From an uncultured Alphaproteobacteria bacterium (GTDB taxonomy: Bacteria > Pseudomonadota > Alphaproteobacteria > RF32 > CAG-239), in NCBI GenBank assembly GCA_944392835.1, contig CALXYB010000004.1, forward strand, positions 124,001-188,000: DNA of 64,000 bases, in the 5' to 3' direction. The notes below the pieces were generated by a model, which saw only the letters and a list, made by a program, of their open reading frames with translations, ran no database searches and had not been told where the DNA came from. Within the stretch, counting starts at the first letter, position 1. The number at the start of each line of letters is the position of its first letter. This document shows positions 44,093-52,940 of the stretch, one piece after another. The translations under genes were made by a program, and so were the position numbers.

Positions 44093-45886
44093 TTAATTTT
44101 TGTAGAGCTTGGGAAGAGGTTTGTCATCTTCTGTTGCACTTGTCCTCTTTGCATCGGCTTTTTCAAAGATTTTGATAAAAGCATCGGCATTCCAATCTTT
44201 GCCGCCGCTGCCGTAAAGCTCCGCGGTGATAATCTCTGCCTGCTTTTCAAAGTCCTTGAAGTTGACGGCTTTGATAACATCATTCAGATTATTTATGCGA
44301 TGATTTTTGAACTTTTGCTGTGCCCAAATCAGCAAAGCATCTCTCAAAGCGCGGAAGTTGTTTTCCTTAGCCGCGCGGATGACTCCTTTGTGCGCCTCTT
44401 TCAAATTCGGCTTTGTCTCGCCGTTAACCGATTTTGCCGGCCGGCGGAACAAAAACCAGCTTATCAGCATACCCATAACAAAAGCCAACAAAAGCGTGTA
44501 TATATTCCACGGATTGCTGGTCGGGCGGTTTTCCGCGCTCATCGGCATTGGATTTTGCTTTTCTGCTTGCGGGGCGGCTATTTGCTCCGGCTCATTTATG
44601 ACAGGTGCCGCAGGCATTGCCTTTTGTGGCTCAATTTGGTTTCCGGCCTGCACATTTATATTGACCGCGGGCAAAACGGCTCTTTCCATTTTTCCGGTTT
44701 TGACATTAAACCAGTTTACCGAAACTTCCGGAACGGTTATATTGCCCGATTTATCAGGAATATATACATTGGTGATTTTTTTAACACCAACGACCTGACC
44801 ATGTTCTATGCCGTTTTGAGCCTCAGGCTTTTCGGGATATTGTCTTAGTCCGTTTGCTGCAACAAAATCAACATCCGGCAACTGGCTCTCCAATACACCG
44901 ACAGCTTTCAGATAAATCGTGCGGCTGACCGCCTCGCCGACTTTAAAGGTTGGTTGCTTGGGGTTCCATTCCGCATAGAGGCGAACATTCTCCGCCGGAA
45001 GCCACCAGCTCCCCTTGTTTTCTGCCGGGACGGGCTTGACCTCTATGTCTATGGGCTTGGTGTTTAAGACAACCGGATTTCTGGTGGCAAACATTCCACC
45101 AAAACCGATGCCCGAGTCAAAAAACGAACCACCGAAAAAGTCATCAAACGGGTCTGCCCCGCGGCTATTTTGGGTTAGATAATAACCATTAAAACGAAAA
45201 ACCGGGGTTTTCAGCAAGCCGCTTTTTTGCGGGAACATCGCATAATGGAACTTGATTTCGCGCAGGCTTCGGCCATTTACGATTTTGCTGCTGACTTCGG
45301 GCTCGCCCAAACTTCTTATCAGCCAGTCATTCTTACCCTCATCCACAACTTCCGGTGCGCCGCCTTGCAGGCCTCCGGCATCAAGCAAGGTCAAAGTATA
45401 GTTTACTTGTTGTTGGACATAGGGGGTTTGGTTATCCACCTCGCCACGGACGGCAAAGCGCGGACCTTTTCTCGGCTCTTGATAATTGGGATTGTTAGAA
45501 TTATTGGGGTTTGCCAGAGACTGCGCATCTAAAATGCGAATCTGAATCGGGTTGCTTTGCGTGTTGCCCAATTTTATGGACGGAATGGTTAAGCTTGTGC
45601 CAGCCACGGCCTTAGGCAAAAGCCCGATTTGCCACTGGCGGCGTTGTGAAACCTGACCGTTGATGATGTTGGTTTGGTAAGAGTTGGTTACCGAATAAAC
45701 CGTAAAATCTTTATCCAAAACATTAAGCTCGGGGGCGGCGCTGTCGTTGCCGTCATAATCTAAGGTAAGCAAAAAGGCTTCGCCCTCGGGCAAGTCCGTG
45801 CGGCTGGTTTTGGCAACCAAAGTCTGCGCCCAAACTTCCGTGCAAAAAAATATGCTAAAAACTAAAATGCTTATAATCTTCTTCAT
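44093..45886 (-). CDS. batD: BatD-family protein
   Basis: 597 residues: signal peptide (MKKIISILVFSIFFCTEVWA), a long extracytoplasmic beta-rich part with repeated Ig-like domains (LVAKTSRTDLPEGEAFLLTL, GPRFAVRGEVDNQTPYVQQQ, LYAEWNPKQPTFKVGE), a Pro/Gln/Ala linker, one membrane helix at about 465-485 (IYTLLLAFVMGMLISWFLF) and a helical cytoplasmic tail. This is the BatD layout; the Bat proteins were named for Bacteroides aerotolerance and are thought to form a periplasmic complex. Last gene of the operon. Confidence 0.9.
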   Translation of the reverse strand: MKKIISILVFSIFFCTEVWAQTLVAKTSRTDLPEGEAFLLTLDYDGNDSAAPELNVLDKDFTVYSVTNSYQTNIINGQVSQRRQWQIGLLPKAVAGTSLTIPSIKLGNTQSNPIQIRILDAQSLANPNNSNNPNYQEPRKGPRFAVRGEVDNQTPYVQQQVNYTLTLLDAGGLQGGAPEVVDEGKNDWLIRSLGEPEVSSKIVNGRSLREIKFHYAMFPQKSGLLKTPVFRFNGYYLTQNSRGADPFDDFFGGSFFDSGIGFGGMFATRNPVVLNTKPIDIEVKPVPAENKGSWWLPAENVRLYAEWNPKQPTFKVGEAVSRTIYLKAVGVLESQLPDVDFVAANGLRQYPEKPEAQNGIEHGQVVGVKKITNVYIPDKSGNITVPEVSVNWFNVKTGKMERAVLPAVNINVQAGNQIEPQKAMPAAPVINEPEQIAAPQAEKQNPMPMSAENRPTSNPWNIYTLLLAFVMGMLISWFLFRRPAKSVNGETKPNLKEAHKGVIRAAKENNFRALRDALLIWAQQKFKNHRINNLNDVIKAVNFKDFEKQAEIITAELYGSGGKDWNADAFIKIFEKADAKRTSATEDDKPLPKLYKN

Positions 45887-45891
45887 ATTTT

Positions 45892-47649
45892 TTATTCCTT
45901 ATATCTGTTTTTTCTGTATTCTTTTTGAATAAAGGCGCGGAGAAGTCCGCCCGTATCTTCGGGGATATCCCGATATTGCTGAGCACGCGCCTGCACCTTT
46001 TCATCATATTTGTCTTGTTTGTCATCTTCCTTGACTTCGGACGCTTGGGCTTGAGCCTCCTGCTGCTCGGGCTTTTTGTCGGCTTTTTGCTCGCCGGTTT
46101 GTTCCTGCTCGTTCAAGCCCTGTTGTTTGCCCTCTTCCTTGTCTTGCTCGCCTTGTGCCGGTTGCGGCTGATTTTGCTCATTCTGCTGCTCACCTCCGCT
46201 CTGCTCATCTTGCTGTTGTTCGTTTTGCTGATTTTGCTCATTGCCGGAAGACTGCTGTTGGTCAGAATTTTTTTGGTTTTGCTGATTGTTCTTATCAGAA
46301 TTTTGCTCATTCTGATTTTGCTGTTGGTTCTCCTCTTTATCCTGCTTGTCCTGATTTTGCTGATTCTGCTGTTGTTGCTGTTGCTCTTTTTTCAGGTATT
46401 CCAGATTAAACTTGGCATCCTCATGATTGGGCTCTTGTTGCAAAACCTGCTCATATTTTTTTATGGCTTCCTCTATTTTGCCACCTTTAGCCAAGGCATT
46501 GCCCTGATTGTACAAGCCTTCCGTATCATTAAAAGCCGAATATGCTTCATAAGCCTTATCATAATCTCCGGCCTTGTACAGAGCGGCGGCTTGCCAAAGT
46601 TTATCCTCAAATTTTTGCGCGGCGGTCGGATAATCTCCCGCTTGATAAGCCTTTAAGCCCTCTTGGTCGGCATTTAAGAAAAAGCCTGCCTGAGCCGAAG
46701 AGATGCCGCCCAAAACAAACACCGCAACCAAAATCCCCTTGCGGAAGAAATATAAGCAACACAACAACGGCAAGACTAACAGATAATAACCAAAATCATC
46801 CCAGCTTGAACGCAAATTCTCGCTTAATTTGAGCTCATCGCTGATGGTCTTTTCTATCTCGGCTGCAATCTCTTTTATACCTTGCGTACTGCCTTTAACG
46901 CATATACCGCCGCCGGCTTTGGCTATGAGTTCCAACTTCTCCGGAACTTTGGAAGTTTCGGCAACAACACTTAGAACATAGCCCGCGGATTTAGCTTTCT
47001 CCGCCTCTTCCAATGCCAAATCAAAACGCTCGCCGACATCTGAGGTAAAAATAACAATATTGCCGCTTTGATACTGGGCGTTCTTAAATTTTTCTACCGC
47101 CAAGGCTATGGCTCTGTCCAGACGGTCGCCGTTGGTGGGCATGATGTTAAACACTATGGACGGGAGCAAGTTTTCAACCAGCTCAACATCTTCGGTGATG
47201 GGAGATATCATAAAAGGTTCGCGGCTATAAACCGTCATGCCGACTTGGGTGTTTTGCAAGAGTTTGAGCAAATCTGAAATATCATATTTTGCCCTTGCCA
47301 AGCGGTTGGGCGTGATGTCTTTGGCGGCCATATCTGTGGACATATTCAACAATAACATGACGGGGTTTTCAGGCGATAAGTCCGGCACCTCCTTCTTTTG
47401 CCAGGTAGGACCAGAAAGCGCCAAAACCGCACCGACAAAACCTATGAAAGCCAAGTAAACAACCGTCTTTCGTTGGGCCGAGCTGCCTTTGATGAGCAAG
47501 AACTCCAAAAGCCTCTTATCGCAAACCCGCTCCCATGACGATTTGTTATTGAAGCCCTTAAAAAACTTCCAATAAAATAATATCGGCAAAAGCAGTAAGA
47601 GCAAAAACCACGGGCGCAAAAAGTGAAAATCGCGGATAAATTCTTCCAT
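45892..47649 (-). CDS. BatB-BatC fusion: vWA domain plus TPR and Gln/Asn-rich tail
   Basis: 585 residues. Two N-terminal membrane helices, a von Willebrand A domain (about 85-280), a third helix (about 305), three TPR units (about 330-425, e.g. AIKKYEQVLQQEPNHEDAKF) and a ~110-residue Gln/Asn/Glu low-complexity tail. BatB and BatC are separate in many bacteria. The metal site is degenerate: where BatA has DISNS this protein has NMSTD (Asn102, Asp106), so divalent-metal binding is doubtful. It abuts batA (shared base at 47649) and precedes batD by 5 bp. Confidence 0.88.
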   Translation of the reverse strand: MEEFIRDFHFLRPWFLLLLLLPILFYWKFFKGFNNKSSWERVCDKRLLEFLLIKGSSAQRKTVVYLAFIGFVGAVLALSGPTWQKKEVPDLSPENPVMLLLNMSTDMAAKDITPNRLARAKYDISDLLKLLQNTQVGMTVYSREPFMISPITEDVELVENLLPSIVFNIMPTNGDRLDRAIALAVEKFKNAQYQSGNIVIFTSDVGERFDLALEEAEKAKSAGYVLSVVAETSKVPEKLELIAKAGGGICVKGSTQGIKEIAAEIEKTISDELKLSENLRSSWDDFGYYLLVLPLLCCLYFFRKGILVAVFVLGGISSAQAGFFLNADQEGLKAYQAGDYPTAAQKFEDKLWQAAALYKAGDYDKAYEAYSAFNDTEGLYNQGNALAKGGKIEEAIKKYEQVLQQEPNHEDAKFNLEYLKKEQQQQQQNQQNQDKQDKEENQQQNQNEQNSDKNNQQNQKNSDQQQSSGNEQNQQNEQQQDEQSGGEQQNEQNQPQPAQGEQDKEEGKQQGLNEQEQTGEQKADKKPEQQEAQAQASEVKEDDKQDKYDEKVQARAQQYRDIPEDTGGLLRAFIQKEYRKNRYKE

Positions 47650-48647
47650 TATGCTGCCCTCCTTGTCTGAAAAATAAGAATACTTGCCAAGAGCAAAGCC
47701 ATCAGCAACGGAAGATAATATAGTTCCTTCGTTTCTTGCACAAACTGATCCTCGTTTTGGCTCGGCTCAAGTTTGTCTATCGCTTCATAAACACGCATCA
47801 AAGCTCCTGTGTCCTTGGCGCGGAAATAAGTGCCTTTGGTTTCTTCGGCAATCTTTTGCAAGCTCTCTTCATCTAACCCTGAACGCCGTCCCATTAGCCC
47901 AAAGAAAGTTTGGGTCATATCGCTCCCGACACCGATGGTATAGACCTTAACACCTTCGTCTTTGGCCAGATTGATGGCTTGAGGCAAAGACAACGCACCG
48001 TCATTATTTTCGCCATCAGTCAATAAAATAATGACCTTTTTGTCTTTATCTGGACTATCCTTAAGGGTTTTGAGCGCCAAGCCCAAAGCATCGCCGATGG
48101 CGGTTGAATCTCCGGCCATTCCGGGGTCTGCGTTTTTCAAAATCTCTTCAACCGACTTCTTGTCATAAGTTACGGGGGCTTGCAGATATGCTCTCGTGCC
48201 AAACAAAATTAGCCCAATGCGGTCGTCCGTGCGTTTTTTGATGAAGTCTGAGGCAACGAGTTTGACCGCGGTCATACGGTCTATGCGGCGGCCACGCAAG
48301 CTGAAATCTGCTTCCAACATAGAGTTGGAAATATCCGTTACCATCAAGATATCGCGGCTATAATTTTTGATACGCACCGGCTCGCCGACCCATTGGGGGC
48401 GCGCTGCAGCAGTTACCAACAAAGCCCATATAATATAAAGCAAAATCAATTTTAAGGAAATTTTGTGTTCAGAATCGGCTGAGAGCCCCCAAAGGCCACC
48501 TGATTTTAGGCTGATTTTGGTAATATCTCCGACAAAAGGCACGCGCAAAGCATCGCCGTGCAAACCTTTGGCCGCTGGCAAAAGCGCGCGAATCAAAAAA
48601 GGCAAAAGCAAAAGCCAAAAGAACTCAGGATAAGCAAAATGGTTCAT
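47649..48647 (-). CDS. batA: BatA-family vWA protein
   Basis: 332 residues from the ATG at 48647, which follows AGGAG and yields the usual BatA start (NHFAYPEFFWLLLLPFLI). vWA domain with an intact MIDAS: VTDISNS (D.S.S), the Thr region and ILLTDGENNDG. C-terminal membrane helix (LPLLMALLLASILIF). The gene overlaps the upstream DUF4381 gene by 4 bp. Confidence 0.9.
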   Translation of the reverse strand: MNHFAYPEFFWLLLLPFLIRALLPAAKGLHGDALRVPFVGDITKISLKSGGLWGLSADSEHKISLKLILLYIIWALLVTAAARPQWVGEPVRIKNYSRDILMVTDISNSMLEADFSLRGRRIDRMTAVKLVASDFIKKRTDDRIGLILFGTRAYLQAPVTYDKKSVEEILKNADPGMAGDSTAIGDALGLALKTLKDSPDKDKKVIILLTDGENNDGALSLPQAINLAKDEGVKVYTIGVGSDMTQTFFGLMGRRSGLDEESLQKIAEETKGTYFRAKDTGALMRVYEAIDKLEPSQNEDQFVQETKELYYLPLLMALLLASILIFQTRRAA

Positions 48648-49093
48648 AAATTTTCTCCTATCCAAGCTTGGCAAAAAGCTTTTAACTCATCTGCTTCCTG
48701 CTTGCCATAAGTTTTGGTGGTCTGCGGAATATAGGGCGCATTGAGCAGCAAATCCGCCGCTTTGCCACCAAGTTTCTTCTTGCTGTGAAGGTTTAGAAAG
48801 TCAAGCCAGGCTTTGCTGCTTGAGGCTGCAGCTTCGGGATATTTATAAACACAGATACGGCGCAAAACCTCCGACATTTGCGCTGCCGCGGTAATGGGAG
48901 AATCGCTTAAGATATCCTTTAACAATCGCAAAGCATAGCGTTTTTTGCTCTTGCGACGCAGTAAGGCAAATAAGCGCAGCAATACATATATTGCCAAAAT
49001 TGAAAGCAATAAAACCCACCAGCCATAAGCCGGAGGAAAAGCCGAAACCCCTTCGGGGATATGAATGTCGTGCAGTTCGGGTAAATTGTCCAT
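48644..49093 (-). CDS. DUF4381-family membrane protein of the Bat operon
   Basis: 149 residues from the ATG at 49093 (GAGAGG upstream). LPELHDIHIPEGVSAFPPAY is the family N-terminus, followed by one membrane helix (GWWVLLLSILAIYVLLRL) and a basic helical cytoplasmic domain. First gene of the operon here; the moxR and DUF58 genes that usually precede it are not upstream. Confidence 0.88.
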   Translation of the reverse strand: MDNLPELHDIHIPEGVSAFPPAYGWWVLLLSILAIYVLLRLFALLRRKSKKRYALRLLKDILSDSPITAAAQMSEVLRRICVYKYPEAAASSSKAWLDFLNLHSKKKLGGKAADLLLNAPYIPQTTKTYGKQEADELKAFCQAWIGENL

Positions 49094-49151
49094 TTTCAGC
49101 CTCTCTTTTCTCCCCATAAATTTAAGAGTTTATGGGGCAAATATCAAGACC

Positions 49152-49199
49152 AAAAAAAGACACCCCGCTTTGCCTTATGGCAAAAACGAGGTGTCTTTT
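49152..49199 (-). terminator. Terminator of the gene at 49213-49959
   Basis: AAAAGACACC / GGTGTCTTTT outer stem, inner TTTGCC/GGCAAA stem, T-run on the minus strand. Confidence 0.8.
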
Positions 49200-49212
49200 G
49201 TTATTCCTTGCT

Positions 49213-49959
49213 TTATTTCAGGTAGTCCTCCGTTGCCTTTTGCAATATTTCAGAATCAATATTCAAAAAGCAACTTCCGACTTTTAAGACTTCGGAATCC
49301 TCAATATTTTGAGACTTGAGGTTGATGATGTTGTTTTCCAAGTCTTTGGCATAGGCCTCCGCCAAAAGGATGATGTCGGCAATAAACTTTTCTTCTGCCT
49401 TACACATCAAAACAGCCTGTTGTCTTTCTAAGTCCAGCTTGCGGAATTTTTTTATATATTCCAAGCCTAGGCTACCAAGCGCTGCTGCTAGAGAACTGCG
49501 TGCGAGCTCATACGAAATTACATCTTCTAATGAACTACGTGCAACCTTGTAAGAAATGGCATCGTCCAGATTTTCCTGTTGGCATAATTTTTTGCCGATT
49601 TCCAAAAGCAGGAAAGTCCTTGTTCTCATAGTCTCAGGCAAACGATCCACCAGCGGGTCTTTCTCCTTCATCAGCTCATGTCTGGAATCTTTTTCTAGGA
49701 TGTCGTTCAGTAAGTCCAACTGTCGCATGAGGTCTGAGGTGATGCGATTGATAACAACCTTGCCGTCAAACTCCACCTTTTGCAAAACAATACCAAGATA
49801 AAACTGATAGCGAACCGTCATTCCTTTTTGAGGAATAAAACCACCTAGCTCTATCCGCGGAATGTCTAAGACCGAATTATCCGTCATTTGCAACCGATAA
49901 GAAGCTAAACGCTTTTTGACATTGGCTATCTTTAAGCCTTGAAATTTTTTTGTTTCCAT
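49213..49959 (-). CDS. Unrecognised 248-residue protein with a short internal duplication
   Basis: No family recognised. The first ~95 residues are beta-rich (LASYRLQMTDNSVLDIPRIE, MTVRYQFYLGIVLQKVEFDG) and the remainder is helical. Two adjacent copies of a 14-residue unit, DDAISYKVARSSLE and EDVISYELARSSLA, sit at about 131-159, encoded at 49484-49567; this suggests a recent small tandem duplication. It has its own promoter (50149-50176) and a ~190-base leader with three similar hairpins. The beta-then-helix plan resembles the unknown protein at 50469-51212, without clear sequence identity. Confidence 0.65.
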   Translation of the reverse strand: METKKFQGLKIANVKKRLASYRLQMTDNSVLDIPRIELGGFIPQKGMTVRYQFYLGIVLQKVEFDGKVVINRITSDLMRQLDLLNDILEKDSRHELMKEKDPLVDRLPETMRTRTFLLLEIGKKLCQQENLDDAISYKVARSSLEDVISYELARSSLAAALGSLGLEYIKKFRKLDLERQQAVLMCKAEEKFIADIILLAEAYAKDLENNIINLKSQNIEDSEVLKVGSCFLNIDSEILQKATEDYLK

Positions 49960-49997
49960 ATGCTTGTATTAAAATAATTAAACAATCAACTTAAAAA

Positions 49998-50117
49998 CCG
50001 CTTCGCTCTTCACAGAGAAAAGCGGGGAAAACACCTTAAAATATTTCTTTGCTCCTTGCAGAGAAAAGAAAAGGGTTAAGAGAAAGAAACTTATCTCAAT
50101 TTCTCTTCACAGAGAAA
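49998..50117 (-). repeat. Three related hairpins in the leader of the gene at 49213-49959
   Basis: Each has the core CTC-hexaloop-GAG. A: 49998-50025, outer CCGCTT/AAGCGG, loop TTCACA (plus-strand sequence). B: 50047-50068, outer CTTT/AAAG, loop CTTGCA. C: 50100-50117, TTTCTC/GAGAAA, loop TTCACA. They are spaced about 45-50 bases apart between the predicted promoter and the start codon. Confidence 0.6.
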
Positions 50118-50148
50118 TAATATCTACAATTCTTATTTTTATAGTTAT

Positions 50149-50176
50149 CTTTTAGCACAAAATGGACAAAAATCAA
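50149..50176 (-). promoter_or_regulatory. Candidate promoter for the gene at 49213-49959
   Basis: TTGATT - 16 bases - TAAAAG with a TGC extended -10, directly after the preceding terminator. It implies a leader of about 180 bases. Confidence 0.5.
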
Positions 50177-50196
50177 GTTTTTATTTAAAAAGCAAA

Positions 50197-50224
50197 ACCG
50201 CACGACTTTCTCAAGCCATGCGGT
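50197..50224 (-). terminator. Terminator of the two-gene unit 51212-50250
   Basis: A 12-bp stem with loop GAGA (minus strand), two G-T pairs, followed by T-rich sequence. Confidence 0.8.
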
Positions 50225-50249
50225 CTACGTTTTTCAATTACAAACCTAA

Positions 50250-50465
50250 CTATAGAACTTGCTCGTTATTGATGAAAATTGAGGACACGAGCCTTCCCTC
50301 AACTCTTTTTTGCTCCAACCGAAACGTATCTCCGACACGAGGCGGTTTCTTATGCTCAAAACACTCCTTAGGCAGTTCAAACTGAATTTCATCATCGCCG
50401 AAATCCACTTTGTAACTTTTCTTGGTCTTGATGACCCTCTTTATTATTACGTCAGGACTTTTCAT
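50250..50465 (-). CDS. Small 71-residue protein, unrecognised
   Basis: Beta-rich and basic (VIIKRVIKTKKSYKVDFGDD, PRVGDTFRLEQKRVEGRLVS). The pattern resembles small DUF3006-like barrels, but I cannot confirm that. It starts 3 bp after the stop of the gene at 50469-51212 and ends before a strong terminator, which supports it as a real co-transcribed gene. Confidence 0.6.
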   Translation of the reverse strand: MKSPDVIIKRVIKTKKSYKVDFGDDEIQFELPKECFEHKKPPRVGDTFRLEQKRVEGRLVSSIFINNEQVL

Positions 50466-50468
50466 AAC

Positions 50469-51212
50469 CTAAAAACTTTGAGTTTTGACATAAGAAAGAA
50501 CATCTTGCCTATTGGGGCAGTAATGCATACCGGCTGTATCACCACAGATGGGCAGATACATTACGGCGCAAGTTGCCAATTTTTTAACCAGCTCCTTGCC
50601 TGTTGCCTGCAGCAACCCCGGTAAACAACTTTCTAATGCAAAAGCCATCGCCAAGGCAAAATTTGCAGGCACAGAGCCGACAAATTTGTAGTCTTCGCCC
50701 AAGAGCTTGCCCAGATTGGCAAAATCTGCTTCTGTCAGCAGATGGTCACTGACAATAATCCGGTTGTAAACAGCCACGGCCAGTTCACAACCTTGGATTT
50801 CCTGCTGTAAGTCCCAACTGAGGAAGTCCGGACCGGCATATTCCGCCAACATCTTAATACGATGCTGGAATACTTCCGGCAAATGCTCAATACCTTTGAC
50901 CGTCTGAACCGGTTTCAAAAGATAGAGCTCTGCCTCGTTACAGCGAATTATCAGAAACTTCTTCCCCCTAATATAAATATATTTGAGGTCGTTTCCGACA
51001 AATTCTAGTGTAACGACTTCGCCGCGGCGAAGTTCACTATCTTTTTCTTCCAGCACGAAGCTTAATGTTTCAAGACCTTCGGCAAAAGCCTCAAGGGTTT
51101 CCTCTTCCGGCTTCACGCGTGATTCTATTGAATCCGCTTCCACCAACTTGAGGATGAGATGTCTATCATCTACACGCCTCCAAGTTACTGAAAATTTAAG
51201 CAAATTCTTCAT
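50469..51212 (-). CDS. Unrecognised 247-residue protein
   Basis: No family recognised and no signal peptide. N-terminal ~115 residues are beta-rich (FSVTWRRVDDRHLILKLVEA, GEVVTLEFVGNDLKYIYIRG); the C-terminal half is helical with a Cys-containing segment near the end (CAVMYLPICGDTAGMHYCPN). First gene of a two-gene unit with the 71-residue protein; transcription ends at 50197-50224. Confidence 0.65.
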   Translation of the reverse strand: MKNLLKFSVTWRRVDDRHLILKLVEADSIESRVKPEEETLEAFAEGLETLSFVLEEKDSELRRGEVVTLEFVGNDLKYIYIRGKKFLIIRCNEAELYLLKPVQTVKGIEHLPEVFQHRIKMLAEYAGPDFLSWDLQQEIQGCELAVAVYNRIIVSDHLLTEADFANLGKLLGEDYKFVGSVPANFALAMAFALESCLPGLLQATGKELVKKLATCAVMYLPICGDTAGMHYCPNRQDVLSYVKTQSF

Positions 51213-51334
51213 AATTGTAGAATTTAGGGATTAATATATACGGTTTTTTTAACTCTCAGATAAAAATATGGATTTGATTTTGTTTTAGCATTGTTTTAGA
51301 CAAAAAGCAACCATTTTCGCAAAAGCACCGTAAA

Positions 51335-51359
51335 AAAGCGGAGCTTTATACTCCGCTTT
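51335..51359 (-). terminator. Terminator of phoB
   Basis: A 9-bp perfect stem (AAAGCGGAG / CTCCGCTTT) with T6 on the minus strand. Confidence 0.85.
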
Positions 51360-51375
51360 GATGATGATTTATTTT

Positions 51376-52104
51376 TTATTCTTCCTCTTCCGTTTCCGGC
51401 GCTGGTTCTTCCTCCGCGTCTGAAGGCTTGGTGTCTATGGAATAGCCCGTGGCGCGAACCGTGCGGATATAGTCCGGACCATATTGGTTTAAGGATTTGC
51501 GCAAGCGTCTGATATGAACATCTACCGTACGCGACTCCACATAAATATTATCTCCCCATACAGTTTTGAGCAAAATCTCACGCGAAAAAACTTTTCCCGG
51601 GGTTTCCATTAACATCCTGAGCAGACGAAACTCCGTCGGACCAAGGTGAATATAGTTCTCGCCGCGGAAGACCTTCTTTTCTACCAAATCCATACGGATA
51701 TCTTCAAAAACAAACTCTTTTTGCTTAATCAGTTCCGGCGCGCGGCGCAAGTTTGCTTTGACTCTTGCCATTAACTCAGGCACTGAAAAAGGTTTGGTTA
51801 CATAGTCATCCGCACCGGCGGAAAGACCTTTGATTTTGTCTTCCTCCTCACCTTTGGCTGTGAGCATTATAATCGGAATATTTTTAATGTCCGGCTTGCT
51901 GCGCACAAGTTTGCAGATTTCAACACCAGAAATCTCCGGCAACATCCAATCCAACAAAATGACTGAGGGACAATGGCGTTCAATCTCCGCCAAAGCCTTG
52001 TTACCACGCGGCTCCCAGACAACCTCGTAACCTTCTTTTTCCAGATTATATTTCAAGAGCAAAGCTAAGGCTTCCTCATCTTCTATGACCATTACCAATG
52101 CCAT
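51376..52104 (-). CDS. phoB: PhoB-type response regulator
   Basis: 242 residues from the ATG at 52104 (GGAG 8 bases upstream). Receiver domain with acidic pocket EDE (8-10), phospho-acceptor Asp52 in LLDWMLPE, switch Thr in MLTAKGEEEDK and TKPFS Lys. The C-terminal winged helix (HLGPTEFRLLRMLMETPGKV, NIYVESRTVDVHIRRLRK) is PhoB-like, so phosphate-limitation control is the best guess, though another OmpR-family role is possible. An acidic tail of about 14 residues is unusual. No histidine kinase lies next to it. Confidence 0.82.
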   Translation of the reverse strand: MALVMVIEDEEALALLLKYNLEKEGYEVVWEPRGNKALAEIERHCPSVILLDWMLPEISGVEICKLVRSKPDIKNIPIIMLTAKGEEEDKIKGLSAGADDYVTKPFSVPELMARVKANLRRAPELIKQKEFVFEDIRMDLVEKKVFRGENYIHLGPTEFRLLRMLMETPGKVFSREILLKTVWGDNIYVESRTVDVHIRRLRKSLNQYGPDYIRTVRATGYSIDTKPSDAEEEPAPETEEEE

Positions 52105-52164
52105 GACTTTTCTCCAAACGCACAAAATTCTTTTGCTAAAGAGTTTATTCTCTTTGTCTTAAAA

Positions 52165-52800
52165 TTACCTTAAAGCTTCTATGTTTTTGCGGAAATTACG
52201 CCCGGCAAAAACCGATGTTCCGGCAACCAAAATATCCGCGCCGACAGAAATGCACTCTGCCGCCGTCATCGGGTTTATGCCGCCGTCTACCTCTATTTTG
52301 ATATCTCTATCACCTATCATCGCTTTAATACGGCGAATCTTTTCCAACTGGCTGTCCAAAAAGACTTGTCCGCCAAAGCCCGGATTAACTGTCATAACCA
52401 AAATGACATCTGTTTTATCCAAGACATAGTTCAAGACATCTTCCGGTGTGGAAGGATTGAGTGAAACACCAGCCTGACAGCCCGTTGCACGAATGACATC
52501 CAAGGTTCTGTCCAAATGCGGGCAAACTTCTGCATGGACCGTGATGATATCTGCGCCGGCTTCTGCAAACCAAGAAATCATATCATCAGGGTTAGTTACC
52601 ATTAAATGAACATCAAAGGGGAGTTTGCTATAGGGGCGCAGTTGCTTAACGACTCCGGCACCGAAGGTTAAATTCGGAACATAATGACCATCCATAATAT
52701 CCCAATGGATGAGGTCTGCTCCTGCTTGTTCTACCTCTTCCAAATCCTTGCGCAGAGCCGAAAAATCTGCCGAAAGCATACTTGGGGCGATTAAAACCAT
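52165..52800 (-). CDS. rpe: Ribulose-phosphate 3-epimerase
   Basis: 211 residues. Interconverts ribulose-5-P and xylulose-5-P in the pentose phosphate pathway. TIM-barrel metal and catalytic residues are visible: IAPSMLSADF, HWDIMDGHYVPN, DVHLMV, TVHAE, MTVNPGFGGQ and EVDGGINP. Monocistronic or loosely followed by phoB (about 60 bp). Confidence 0.95.
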   Translation of the reverse strand: MVLIAPSMLSADFSALRKDLEEVEQAGADLIHWDIMDGHYVPNLTFGAGVVKQLRPYSKLPFDVHLMVTNPDDMISWFAEAGADIITVHAEVCPHLDRTLDVIRATGCQAGVSLNPSTPEDVLNYVLDKTDVILVMTVNPGFGGQVFLDSQLEKIRRIKAMIGDRDIKIEVDGGINPMTAAECISVGADILVAGTSVFAGRNFRKNIEALR

Positions 52801-52940
52801 TGTCCTTACTCCTCTCTTGTTTTTTTAAATCATAAACCAGAGATTCGGGAATTACCAGCAAAAAGTATTTCAAAAAAAATATTATTATATTACCGTTGGT
52901 TAGCTTAATCTTAAAAATCTTCGGTTGACATTTTGCGGAA

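Noticed and set aside
45925-46656. 243-residue Leu-rich frame antisense to the BatB-BatC tail
   Set aside because: It is the reverse reading of CAG/CAA-rich low-complexity DNA, not a membrane protein gene.
49998-50117. CRISPR array
   Set aside because: Only three imperfect short repeats, each a hairpin in an mRNA leader; no spacers of uniform length and no cas genes.
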